A stretch of 51,683 nucleotides of DNA, taken from IMG/VR virus record IMGVR_UViG_3300010389_000024, positions 1 to 51,683 of that record, one strand, 5' to 3'. This DNA is from a virus. The notes under the pieces are model-generated. The model did not search any database. It was not told the DNA's origin and was given only the letters and a program-made list of their open reading frames with translations. Position 1 is the stretch's first letter; every line of letters begins with the position of its first letter. The translations under genes were made by a program, and so were the position numbers. This document shows positions 26,815-36,300 of the stretch, in pieces.

Positions 26815-27378
26815 ATGGCATCTATAGATCTTAAGTTCGTTGATCCGTCTAATACGATTGAGTTTCAGCGTGTTGCTATTAACGAGATTGCTGCTGACAT
26901 CCATGCTGCATACACAGGAACTGCAAACCTAGACGTTGCAAGACTACAAGTTGGTGGTGCTGACGTTGGTGCAATTTCAGACCAGTTGGATAAAGTAGTA
27001 TTCTTCTACTATGGTGGATTTGAATCAGATAGAACAGTAGCATCACCAAATAAATTTGCAGAAGTCTATACACATATAGATGCAACTGTTGATATTGGTG
27101 ATGGTGTAACTGTTGATGTAGATGATAATTGCGTTCTTGCATTGACAGATACAACAGAATATTTGTTCTTCTCAAACCCAACTGAAAAAACAAACCTTCC
27201 AAAACTTTCAGACTTTGCAGATAACGTAAGAACTACATTCACCACCGATGTTGCTCTAGTTGGAGATAAAAAGGTTGGATACATCATTCTTCCAGCAGCA
27301 TATGAGGAAGATGTGCCTATTGACATTGAAGATGGGGTGGAGGTTATCATCGGGGACCAAGCAGTTCTCATCGTATAA
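26815..27378 (+). CDS. Small fibre/baseplate-type structural protein
   Basis: The product has 187 residues. The N-terminal segment (NTIEFQRVAINEIAADIHAA) resembles that of the fibre at 25147, so both may dock on the same partner. The middle is beta-rich with no recognised domain. Residues about 80-105 contain THIDATVDIGDGVTVDVDDN, and the C-terminus has IDIEDGVEVIIGDQAVLIV. Both are Asp/Gly-rich and hexad-like, as in the beta-solenoid or pilin-tip-like segments seen in phage structural proteins. A terminator and a late element lie just upstream, and a perfect TATAAATA overlaps its stop. A role as a short tail fibre or adaptor is inference. Confidence 0.65.
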   Translation: MASIDLKFVDPSNTIEFQRVAINEIAADIHAAYTGTANLDVARLQVGGADVGAISDQLDKVVFFYYGGFESDRTVASPNKFAEVYTHIDATVDIGDGVTVDVDDNCVLALTDTTEYLFFSNPTEKTNLPKLSDFADNVRTTFTTDVALVGDKKVGYIILPAAYEEDVPIDIEDGVEVIIGDQAVLIV

Positions 27379-27381
27379 ATA
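27374..27381 (+). promoter_or_regulatory. T4-type late promoter TATAAATA
   Basis: A perfect TATAAATA overlaps the TAA stop of the preceding gene (27376-27378) and lies 41 bases before the fibre start at 27422. Confidence 0.85.
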
Positions 27382-27421
27382 ACCAAAGGAACAAGTATTG
27401 CCATCTACGGAATAAAAGAGC

Positions 27422-29956
27422 ATGTCCACATTAAGAGTAGACAATATTAAGTCGCGTACTGGAACGACAGTCACAATTCCAGATTCACAAAACCTTGCAG
27501 TTACTGGTGCATTAACAGTAAGTGGTTCGCAAAGTTTTGGTGCTGGTGCATCGCTATCTCTACAGGGCGAGAACATCAACAGTGGTACGCGAGGAGATAT
27601 TCTTTATTATGATTCAAATGGTCAGATTGCAAAACTGAACATTGGTGCTGCTGGTGCTGTTCTTCAGTCTGATGGCACAGACGTTACTTGGGGTGCTATT
27701 GGTGGTGCAACTAACGTTTACTACGTTGCTACCAATGGTACTGATGCTGCTGGTCGTGGTAGTTCAATTGACACGGCATTCAGAACTGTAAAGTATGCTT
27801 GTGCTAATATTGGTACTCCAACAATCTCTTCACCAGCTGTTATTTTTATAAAGGCAGGAACTTACGAAGAAGTACAACTTCCAATCGTTGTTCCTCCATT
27901 CACTACTATTGTCGGTGATAATCTCCGTGCCACAATCATTAAACCAGGAACTGGTTTAGATTCATCTGGTTCTGTTCTTAATACTCGCTCAACTCTGTTC
28001 CGTTTGAGTAATGGCACCATTGTTCAAGATGTTGTTCTTGATGGTATGGGTGGATATACTCCTGGCACTCCTGCATATGATCCAGAAGGTGCTACCCTTG
28101 GTGGTGTTTACTTCGCTTTGAACGCTGCAAGTCCTATTGTAGAAAAATCACCATACGTTTATAATGTAACTTCATTTGGCGATGGTGCAACTGGTGCATA
28201 TGTTGATGGTAATTTGCACGGAAGTGGAAATCGCAGTATGTTATTCCACACATATACTGCTATCCATAGTGATGGTTTAGGAATTTGGGCAGATTCAAAT
28301 TCCAATTGTGAGATTATTTCTGGATTTACTTATTATTGTCAAATTGGTTATGCTGCAACAGGCGGTTCTAAAATTAGATCTCTAAACTCATCAAACTCCT
28401 ATGGCGAGTATGGTGTATATTCAGCTGGATTTGACTCCACAGAAACTCCAAACAGTGGAACTGTTTCGGGGACCATGCTCAACTATGTTGGTGTTCTTGC
28501 AACCGACTTTACTTTAGGTGAACAAATTACAGGTGGAACTTCAGGTGCAACTGCATATGTTGCAAACGTACAAGCAGAACCAAAAGTAATTTATATTGTT
28601 GGAAAGACTGGAACGTTCCAAGCAAATGAAGTGATTACTGGTACAACTTCTGGTGCTACTGCAACAATGGCAGCAGCAAACGTTGAAACAAATCAATCTG
28701 GTAGAATTCTTGTTACTACATTTGCAACTTCGGCAGATCCTGGTGATTCATTGCAGTTTACACAAACTGATGGTAATGCTTATCAAATTCAAACCGTAAG
28801 CTCTGTTACTGCAAATAGTGTTTCGTACCACATTTTAGTCTTCTCAACCTCCAGAGCAACACCAGTTCCTGATGGCACTACGGTTAATACGAGAAAAGAA
28901 TTTAGTTTGATCAGATTGACTGGTCATGATTTCCTACAAGTAGGTACAGGTGATTCTGCTTCAACTAACTGGCCAGGTAATCCAAATCAACCTCCATCAC
29001 AAGCAGATCAAGTTGTTACCAACACCACAGACCCAGGTCGTGTCTATTATGTTGCAACTGACGAACTTGGTAACTTCTATGTTGGAGATCAATTTGCAGT
29101 TGACCAGGCAACAGGTCAGGTTACGCTTGATGCATCTGCATTTAACCTAGCTGGTCTTGAATCTTTGAGACTCGGTTCTCTTGGTGGTTTAATTGGTGCA
29201 TCGGTTAACGAATTCTCAACTGATGGAACTCTATCACAAAATAGTGATACTAAGGTTCCAACTCAAGCAGCAGTTAAGGCATATGTAGATAATACTACCG
29301 CAAATCTTTCATCGGTTAATGGTGATTTTACCGTTACAGGCGATTTAACTGTAAACGGAACCACCACTACTGTAAACACACAAAATTTGGTGATTGAGGA
29401 CAAGAACATTGTTCTTGCTAGTGGTGCTGCTGATGACGCTGCTGCTAGCGGTGGTGGTATTACGATTGAATCTGGCGGCGGAAATAAATCATTTACTTGG
29501 AATGATGGAACTCTTGATACATGGTCATTGGCGGGAGGCAGATTGCAGTCTCCTGGTGGTCTTGATCTTGGAGGAATGCTAAAAGAAGATGTTCATGTCT
29601 CTGCAGATAAAATGAGTGTTGATGGTAACATCAATCTTGAAAATGGACAAATTACTTATAGAACAACTGCTGAGACTACAACTTCAACTCCAAACGTTAG
29701 ATATTCATCATCTATTTCACTTGATTCTGTAATGAATATAGGGGAAGCGATTAACGTCGTTGTTATTACGACTGCAGGTACTAATGGTTACCCATCAGCG
29801 TTTGCTATTGATGGTGTAAATAGAACGGTTTCTTGGACAGGAGGATCAGCTCCAACTGATGGTGGATCTAGTGGATTAGATATTTACTCCTACACCATTA
29901 TTAAAACTGCTGCAAATGCATATGCAATTATTGGTTCTCAAACTAAGACATCTTGA
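27422..29956 (+). CDS. Tail fibre with pectate-lyase-like beta-helix
   Basis: The protein has 844 residues. The N-terminus (MSTLRVDNIKSRTGTTVTIP) is of a type common at the start of phage fibres. A central region, about 98-345, matches part of the 1705-residue fibre at 40408. It begins VYYVATNGTDAAGRGSS, passes IFIKAGTYEEV and TTIVGDNLRATIIKPGTGLD, and continues as a right-handed beta-helix. Two GGTSGATA-type modules follow (about 370-420). Next comes the paralogous segment GRVYYVATDELGNFYVG ... EFSTDGTLSQNSD near 540-610. The C-terminal 90 residues form a separate domain. Unlike its paralogue it lacks the S74 chaperone and the aromatic N-terminal repeats. A perfect late promoter precedes it. 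Host-surface binding or polysaccharide contact is inferred; no catalytic residues are assigned. Confidence 0.8.
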   Translation: MSTLRVDNIKSRTGTTVTIPDSQNLAVTGALTVSGSQSFGAGASLSLQGENINSGTRGDILYYDSNGQIAKLNIGAAGAVLQSDGTDVTWGAIGGATNVYYVATNGTDAAGRGSSIDTAFRTVKYACANIGTPTISSPAVIFIKAGTYEEVQLPIVVPPFTTIVGDNLRATIIKPGTGLDSSGSVLNTRSTLFRLSNGTIVQDVVLDGMGGYTPGTPAYDPEGATLGGVYFALNAASPIVEKSPYVYNVTSFGDGATGAYVDGNLHGSGNRSMLFHTYTAIHSDGLGIWADSNSNCEIISGFTYYCQIGYAATGGSKIRSLNSSNSYGEYGVYSAGFDSTETPNSGTVSGTMLNYVGVLATDFTLGEQITGGTSGATAYVANVQAEPKVIYIVGKTGTFQANEVITGTTSGATATMAAANVETNQSGRILVTTFATSADPGDSLQFTQTDGNAYQIQTVSSVTANSVSYHILVFSTSRATPVPDGTTVNTRKEFSLIRLTGHDFLQVGTGDSASTNWPGNPNQPPSQADQVVTNTTDPGRVYYVATDELGNFYVGDQFAVDQATGQVTLDASAFNLAGLESLRLGSLGGLIGASVNEFSTDGTLSQNSDTKVPTQAAVKAYVDNTTANLSSVNGDFTVTGDLTVNGTTTTVNTQNLVIEDKNIVLASGAADDAAASGGGITIESGGGNKSFTWNDGTLDTWSLAGGRLQSPGGLDLGGMLKEDVHVSADKMSVDGNINLENGQITYRTTAETTTSTPNVRYSSSISLDSVMNIGEAINVVVITTAGTNGYPSAFAIDGVNRTVSWTGGSAPTDGGSSGLDIYSYTIIKTAANAYAIIGSQTKTS
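29205..29248 (+). repeat. 44-bp segment identical to 44318-44361
   Basis: These 44 bases in the 844-residue fibre gene are identical to 44318-44361 in the 1705-residue fibre gene. They encode the NEFSTDGTLSQNSD segment in both. The flanking DNA is only similar. Confidence 0.9.
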
Positions 29957-29971
29957 TAGGGGTATAAAAAA

Positions 29972-30709
29972 ATGAGTCCTTTTGTAGGTTTAGCGGGAAT
30001 GGGTGGACGCACATCCACCCTATTTGGAAGGAAAGCAAGTGGTGCTATAACAGTAGATACAGTTGATCCATTTGGGGATAATAGTTGCATTGCAACATGG
30101 AAACTTGATACTGCTGTTACTGATTTGACCAACAATAGTGTTTATACGCTATCTGGTAGTACTGGTTCTGGTAACTTTACTACTGGCAATTTTGGAACCG
30201 CATTTAATGGCACTGGAAGCAATTCTTTGTATAGTGGCAATGCAAATCTCAATATTGCTGGAAATTATAGTGCTAGTTTTTGGTATAGAAGTGGTACAAC
30301 AAATCAAGATAATAAAAGATTATTGACTATAAGAGGCACACAGATCACTGCTGGTTGGAATAATTGGAGTGGCAGTCTAGGTTTTTATTATGGACTTGGT
30401 AGTAGTACCAATAGTGTAGATAGAGTGGCACAAATTCCAGATTCTGCAGTTAACAATAATGCCTGGCATCATTTGGTATTTACAATTACTACTGGTGGTG
30501 GTTACGTTATATATTTGGATGGAAGTCAGTATAGTAATCCTGTTAGTGGCGAGGGACGTAGTTTTAATTCTGGCACTTATCTTTCTATCACAAACTATGA
30601 TGGAGGGGGGACTAGTTACAACACAATTGGTCAGGTTGATCAGTTAAGATTATTCAATAGAGTATTGACAGCTGATGAAGTTTTAGCTCTATACAACGAA
30701 ACCGAGTAA
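29972..30709 (+). CDS. LamG/concanavalin A-like lectin domain protein
   Basis: The protein has 245 residues. From residue 45 to the end it shows a LamG-type (Laminin_G_3) jelly-roll fold: CIATWKLDTAVTDLTNNS, then FGTAFNGTGSNS, SASFWYRSGTTNQ, NAWHHLVFTITTGGGYVIYL, DGSQYSN, and GQVDQLRLFNRVLTADEVLA ending LYNE. The last motif is the classic closing segment of these domains. Such domains bind glycans or proteins and are frequent at phage tails. The first 45 residues are Gly-rich and may anchor the protein. AGGGGT at 29958-29963 is a likely ribosome site. It sits between two fibre-type genes, which supports a role as an adhesin subunit on the virion. The ligand is unknown. Confidence 0.85.
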   Translation: MSPFVGLAGMGGRTSTLFGRKASGAITVDTVDPFGDNSCIATWKLDTAVTDLTNNSVYTLSGSTGSGNFTTGNFGTAFNGTGSNSLYSGNANLNIAGNYSASFWYRSGTTNQDNKRLLTIRGTQITAGWNNWSGSLGFYYGLGSSTNSVDRVAQIPDSAVNNNAWHHLVFTITTGGGYVIYLDGSQYSNPVSGEGRSFNSGTYLSITNYDGGGTSYNTIGQVDQLRLFNRVLTADEVLALYNETE

Positions 30710-30714
30710 GTAAT

Positions 30715-31050
30715 ATGGCAGCAATCCCCCTAAATCTATTGCTGGAAAAAGGAACGGATTTTGATGCCACCTTTAACATCCAGAACGAAGACAACACTAC
30801 TCCTCTTAATCTGACTGGATATACAGCAGAAGCAAAGATGCGTCGCAGTTACTATGCAACAACTGCGACAAATTTCATTGTGGATTTTGTTGATCGTTAC
30901 AATGGCATTCTCAAGATCAGTCTAACCAATGCAACAACTGCTGGTTTAGATCCTCGTCGTTATGTGTATGATATTGTACTAACTTCACCACAAGGTATCA
31001 AAACTAGAGTTATTGAAGGAGTGCTAGAAGTAACACCAGGAGTTGTCTAA
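30715..31050 (+). CDS. Ig-like/BppU-N-type baseplate accessory protein
   Basis: The product has 111 residues and is all beta in character. The pattern PLNLTGYTAEAKMRRSYYAT, then NGILKISLTNATTAGLDPRR and YVYDIVLTSPQG, ending RVIEGVLEVTPGV, matches small Ig-like domains found in many phages (BppU N-terminal-like). It contains the usual GRYVYDI-type strand as PRRYVYDI. In other phages such domains sit between baseplate and receptor-binding proteins. The stop overlaps the next start (TAATG), so the two proteins are translationally coupled and probably work together. The assignment to the broad fold is good; the precise family is from memory. Confidence 0.65.
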   Translation: MAAIPLNLLLEKGTDFDATFNIQNEDNTTPLNLTGYTAEAKMRRSYYATTATNFIVDFVDRYNGILKISLTNATTAGLDPRRYVYDIVLTSPQGIKTRVIEGVLEVTPGVV

Positions 31051-31775
31051 TGGCAAACTATAATATTTCTGTCAAGACATCAAACTACAATGTTCTGTCT
31101 GAACCACAGCAGAAATATAACGTAGGTGTTAACTACGAGATTCCCAGTAAATATCTACAGTATGGTAATGAGATTCTCAATACCACTAACTGGGTATTTG
31201 ATGGTACAACAACAATCTATCCACTGATTGATCAGGCAGGTGATGTCTATACACCAGTCAATGATCAGCAGTTGATTGTTTCAATCAATGGTCTTGTGCA
31301 AGTTCCTGGTATTGATTACACAACAAACAATACCGATCTTGTTTTCACAACACCACCAACAGCAGGTGACAACGTATATGTTGTTGCTCTGTCAACAACT
31401 GCAGATTTAACCAGAACAATCAACTTTGTTGTTGACTCTGGTTCTTCTCCAATGTCTGCTGGTATTAAAGGCGACATGACATTGGACGTTACTGGTAAGA
31501 TTCTATCTTGGACAATCATTGGTGATCAAGATGGTCAAATCCAGTTTGATATCAAGAAAGTTGACTTTGCAAACTTCCCAAACTTTGCTTCAATTTGTGG
31601 CACTGAAAGACCACAACTGGGAGATATTGGTTCGGGTGCAACAGCAAGGATCAATAGAAACGAAACTATTACGTCGTGGAACCCAACTTTGAATGCAGGA
31701 GACATTCTGCAGTTTGAAGTTATCTACGCTATAAATATACAGAGGTGTGTCGTTTCAATGAAACTCGCACTCTGA
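31050..31775 (+). CDS. Fibre-type structural protein with DG/NGLVQ module and C-terminal lectin-like domain
   Basis: The protein has 241 residues. Residues about 70-120 carry QLIVSINGLVQVPGIDYTTN and FTTPPTAGDNVYVVALS, a module also present three times in gp7. The C-terminal 110 residues (QIQFDIKKVDFANFPNFASI, then TSWNPTLNAGDILQFEVIYA) match a domain common at the ends of phage tail proteins, with the usual W-x-P-x-L-x-A-G-D-x-L motif. It is coupled to the upstream Ig-like gene by TAATG. Its last 10 codons lie within a probable terminator hairpin. Receptor or glycan binding is inferred from the domain type. Confidence 0.7.
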   Translation: MANYNISVKTSNYNVLSEPQQKYNVGVNYEIPSKYLQYGNEILNTTNWVFDGTTTIYPLIDQAGDVYTPVNDQQLIVSINGLVQVPGIDYTTNNTDLVFTTPPTAGDNVYVVALSTTADLTRTINFVVDSGSSPMSAGIKGDMTLDVTGKILSWTIIGDQDGQIQFDIKKVDFANFPNFASICGTERPQLGDIGSGATARINRNETITSWNPTLNAGDILQFEVIYAINIQRCVVSMKLAL

Positions 31776-31780
31776 TTTTT
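31745..31780 (+). terminator. Probable rho-independent terminator overlapping the gene end
   Basis: An imperfect hairpin: GTGTG (31745-31749) with CGCAC-side bases 31766-31770 including one G-T pair, a mismatch and bulge, then GTTTC (31752-31756) with GAAAC (31760-31764) and a 3-base loop. Five Ts follow at 31776-31780. It lies inside the last codons of the gene. Confidence 0.5.
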
Positions 31781-31781
31781 G

Positions 31782-31789
31782 TATAAATA
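31782..31789 (+). promoter_or_regulatory. T4-type late promoter TATAAATA
   Basis: A perfect TATAAATA just after the probable terminator, 38 bases before the ATG at 31828. A second perfect TATAAATA at 31730-31737 lies inside the preceding coding region and may also act. Confidence 0.85.
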
Positions 31790-31827
31790 ACATTATCATA
31801 GGTAAGAAACTCAAGGAGCACATTTAG

Positions 31828-33240
31828 ATGGCACTTCTAGTCACAGACCAGGGTGAAATTGATTCGCTGCGTACACTGCTAAACGCGACTCATAAGATTC
31901 CCAGGAACTTAGTATTAAAACTATACACCAGTAACACCACTCCCGCTGAAGCAGACGTTCCTGCTGCAGGTCGTTACTTTGAACCATACGATGCAACTAA
32001 CACGAGTGGTTATGGTGCTGCACCTACAACGGGTTATCCCCTGTGCGAGAACAACAGAACTGAGGAAGATCAGGACTTCGCACAACAGTATGGTATCCTC
32101 CTCAACGGTAACCGCTGGACGATTGCTACCACAGTAAACCCTGTTGCAACCACAACCGCAACTGGTACTTCTGGTACTTATGCAATCACCGTTGCTGATG
32201 CTACTGACATCAAAAAGGGTGACTATGCAGAAGGTGCAGGTATCCCAACAAACACCTATGTCGTTGATATCCAAGGTCTAGATCTAGAACTCAGTCAGCA
32301 ACTTACCGCTGGTCTATCCACAACCGCCGTCTCCTTCGGTAGAGGTAGAACCACTGCTTCATATCCTGAGCAAGTCTTCACCTTCACCTCTGCTGCTGGT
32401 CAAGTATACGGTTACTACCTAGCACGTGCAAACAACATGCCTGTTGCCGTCCATGGCGTTGTTGATGCAGGTTCGGTTGCTGCTGGCACTCAAATCACCA
32501 AGACTGGTTGTAAGGGTGTTATTGGTGCTGATTACATCAACCTCCTTGATGTTGACGTAACTCCAAACATCACTGCAGGTGTTTCTGGTACTTATGAGAT
32601 TGCTGTTGATTCTGCAACCAACATCGCTAAGGGTCAGAGAGTTTCTGGTACTGGTATTGCTGCTCAAACCAGAGTTGTTGGTGTTCAAGGAACCACCGTT
32701 TACCTAGACAAGGCACTCACTGGTGCTGCTTCAGGTCAAGCAACTTTCCAAGTTAATGTTGCTGAAAACCTAACAGTTGGTATGGCAGTTTCACAGACCG
32801 CAACTCCAAATGGTATTGCTGCTCAAACAACGATCGTTGGTATTGACTACGAAACCCTCACTGGCGAAATCGGTCCTCGTGTTTACCTCAGTAATCAACT
32901 AGTTGATAACATTCAGGTATCAAACAACAACGATGCTGTTCTGTTTGACTTCTCTGTTGTTACTTCAGATCCAGGTGGCACCCCAACTGCACACAATCTC
33001 AATCCTGGTGATGTAATCTACATTGCACAAGGTTCATCCAGCACCATCACTGCTGCACACTACACCGTATTTGAAACTCCTTCCGATACGACCTTCACCA
33101 CAACTCCTGCACTTCAGGGTGCTGGTGATGCGACTCTCTACAGCAGCATCTTCTTTGCTGAGAGATTTACAAACGGTCCATACGCGATTCAAAACAACGG
33201 TGACCAGATCAAGGTTACTCTAAACGTAAGCCTAGACTGA
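31828..33240 (+). CDS. Virion structural protein with repeated beta modules
   Basis: The protein has 470 residues. AAGGAG at 31813-31818 is a good ribosome site, 9 bases before the ATG. Residues about 110-170 (ATGTSGTYAITVADATDIKK) and about 250-310 (ITAGVSGTYEIAVDSATNIA) are clear repeats of one beta module, each ending in a VVxxQGxxxxLxxxLT strand. A third, weaker copy follows near 315-370. Its codons are biased to C-ending forms (GTC, ACC, AAC) more than in the neighbouring genes, which may reflect high expression. A perfect late promoter precedes it and a strong terminator follows it, so it forms a one-gene transcription unit. I do not recognise the family by name. An abundant virion protein is a reasonable inference. 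Confidence 0.7.
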   Translation: MALLVTDQGEIDSLRTLLNATHKIPRNLVLKLYTSNTTPAEADVPAAGRYFEPYDATNTSGYGAAPTTGYPLCENNRTEEDQDFAQQYGILLNGNRWTIATTVNPVATTTATGTSGTYAITVADATDIKKGDYAEGAGIPTNTYVVDIQGLDLELSQQLTAGLSTTAVSFGRGRTTASYPEQVFTFTSAAGQVYGYYLARANNMPVAVHGVVDAGSVAAGTQITKTGCKGVIGADYINLLDVDVTPNITAGVSGTYEIAVDSATNIAKGQRVSGTGIAAQTRVVGVQGTTVYLDKALTGAASGQATFQVNVAENLTVGMAVSQTATPNGIAAQTTIVGIDYETLTGEIGPRVYLSNQLVDNIQVSNNNDAVLFDFSVVTSDPGGTPTAHNLNPGDVIYIAQGSSSTITAAHYTVFETPSDTTFTTTPALQGAGDATLYSSIFFAERFTNGPYAIQNNGDQIKVTLNVSLD

Positions 33241-33280
33241 TCCTATATAGAACAGACCCAGTTTTTAATCATCTCATTGT

Positions 33281-33310
33281 GGGGGTTGCTATTTTGCAAT
33301 CCCCATTTTT
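33281..33310 (+). terminator. Strong rho-independent terminator
   Basis: A 9-bp stem (GGGGGTTGC at 33281-33289 with GCAATCCCC at 33296-33304, one G-T pair), a 6-base loop and ATTTTT after it. It lies between the stop at 33240 and the ATG at 33326. The rest of this 85-base gap shows nothing else. Confidence 0.9.
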
Positions 33311-33325
33311 AATGCTTAGTAGTGT

Positions 33326-36300
33326 ATGGCGATCTATACCTTCACATCAGGAGTAGAATCAGAATCAGTTGGACAGTATTCCAACGAACTATTGAGCAGC
33401 CTTGCAAACAGAACTATTGGATCATTTACTATCCGAACAGCGAGGGGATTGTTTGGATTTATTAGTAGCGACGAACGTAGAACCTATGTCTACGAACCAA
33501 GTGTTATTGATCTTTATAATGAACTAGACTACGGATTTATTGGTGTAGCAGCTCAAGCATCAATAGATCAAGGAAATATTTCAGATGCGAACGCAACGTA
33601 TGTAGACTACGGTCGCATCTATTATGTAACTAATGTAGAATCCTTTGGATTCGTTAAACTTGTCAGCGAAGCTTCATGGAAAGCAACGCAGGCATGGGAA
33701 GGATCGGGTAATATCGGACTATATGGCAAGGAGCAATCTCCTGCCAGTTACAAGTGGGTTGCTGATGGTAAGGTCCGAATTGAAGGTAATTCGGATTATG
33801 CGTTCTCTCCTGTCGTCAATGGCAGGGGAGGACTTTCTCTGCGTGGAAATTCTCAAATTGGCATCACTGCTATTACATCTGGAAGCGGACAGATCTTCAG
33901 TGGTGGTCTCAAGTCCGAATCAAGAACTAAGGTATATCCTCTGGGAGAGGAGATTCTTGATCTAGTAATTACGCCAGACGAACTGGCGTTCTACAATAGA
34001 AATATAGTAAACGTTTCCATATCCAATGGGGGAGATGGCACTGGTAGTTATGGCGGATTTGACATTGGTAGACATTACAGATTCAATCTTGCAAGTGCAA
34101 ATGTAGACAGATACGTTTGGTTCCAGATTGATGTAAGCAACTACGAATCTATTGACTTTGAAGTCATTAGAGGAAACTGGTCCAATGGTGGAGAGAGACC
34201 AGATGCTTGGAACGGAGAACATCTATACTTCCAATACTGGAATGGTGCTGGATCTTGGATAACAATTGGATCAGTAAATGCTGATGATTCTAGTTTTGAT
34301 CAGTTAAAGATATATTCAATTGCTTTAACTCAGAGTATCAAAAATATCAATGGTGGGTTTGTATACATCAGAGCAGTACAACTCAACCACAGTGGGCAAC
34401 CAACTGACAACTGGGGTCTTAGAAACGTCGGACTTAGAGTATCCGCAGATACTCGCAAGACTCTATTTGATATTACTGGTGGTGCATCTGTACTGCGTCA
34501 ATACGCATATGATACAGAAGGAACACTATTCAACTTCTCTGGTCTTGATGAGAAGGTAGTATATGATTATGCTGGATCTGGAACTCTATTTGGATTCAAT
34601 AATCTTGAAGAAGCAAGAGTATACGATTACAACTGTCATGATGAAAATGTAATTGATTACTTCGTTGAAACTGATTACGGATTTGTTGAAAGGTGCCTCA
34701 CCTCCGAGACAATTACAGGTGATGTATCTGGTGATGCAACTGGATGTTTAGTTAGAGTTGAAGATGGAACAACAGCGAGAGTTGTTTCTGGGCAGACTTA
34801 TAGAACTGCACTCAACTCCGACATTGCAACCACATTCCTTGATTATGGTTATATTCGTGATCCAGCAAATGCTCTGCTTGATTATGGACATATCCTCACC
34901 ACAAGCAATGTCATGCCTTGTGGTCTGTTTACATTCAACAAAGAGATTGAATCGGATAATAAGTTCACTCCGAACTGGAATGGTTCTGGAACTATCAACG
35001 TCTTTGGTGCATCTAGAGTTCCTCTTGATGTTGCTGTATATGGAGTTGGATTCTTCAAGAAACTTGGTGGTTCTGCAGAAGCAGTTGCTGTTGCTGAAGA
35101 AACCAAAGATCTATTCAGAATTAATGGTGCTGCTGACATCGGGATTACCGCAATTGTTCTCAGCGAAGGAGGAAATCTATTTGGTATTGGTGGTGCAGCA
35201 GAATCTATTGCATTCAACCCACCAGAAGAAACTCCACTCTTCAAATTCTCTGGAAATCTTACAGAAAAATATTCACAAGCATATGTTGGTGAGGGAGTTC
35301 TCTTCACACTACAAACTGCAGTTGAGAAAGCAGTATTTGATTACGTTGGTTCTGGTTCACTCTTTGGATTCAACAACCTTGAGGAATCAAGGGTCTACGA
35401 TTATAACTGCAGTTCTGTTGTTGAATTCTTTGACCTTGACTATGGTCTCATTGTTGACAGAAACAATCTCAGCATCACGCAGATTGGAACTACAACAATC
35501 TCCACACCAACAACTGCACCATCTGGAGCGATTCAGATTGCACTTGGTGCGACAGTAACAATCACACCAACTGGATCTTACACAGTTCCAAACCAGATCT
35601 CTACTCCTCAATACTTTGAGGATTATGGAATCATCTCTGAGAGATATGATCCAGTCCGTGATTATGGTTGGATTCTTGGTACAGTTGCTCAGGGTCAACC
35701 TGGATGTAAGTATAACCAGATTGACATTACTGGTGCAGTTGAAGTTCAGTACATTCCTTCCTGGATTGGTTCTGGTAATATCAAACTTGACGGTGCTGCC
35801 TTTGTTCCACTTGATGCACAAGTCTTTGGTGGTGGTAGTATCAAGAAACTTGGTGGTGCAGCAGAGACAGCATCATTTGCAGAAACATCAACGGATCTAT
35901 TCAAGATCACTGGTACTCCTATTGTTGGTATTACTGCAATTGTTCTTAGCGAAGGAGGAAATCTATTTGGTATTGGTGGTGCAGCAGAATCTGCAACATT
36001 CAATCCACCAGAAGAGACTCCACTCTTCAAGTTCTCTGGAACTGCAGAACCACCTTTGCTTGCTTACAGCGAGTTTTCTTCGGGAACACTGTTCTCGTTC
36101 TCTGGTGGTCAGGAAAGAAATTCGTTTGCTTGGGAAGGAAGTGGCACGATCACACTACTACCAAGAAAACCAGAGACTTACGAACTTTCAGAGCTTGCAA
36201 ATTACACTCTGGAAGATTACGAAACTTGTGGTCTATACATCAATCTTGGAGACACAAGTTTCTACACAGGACACACCAAACTCGGTTGTGTTCAACTCAA

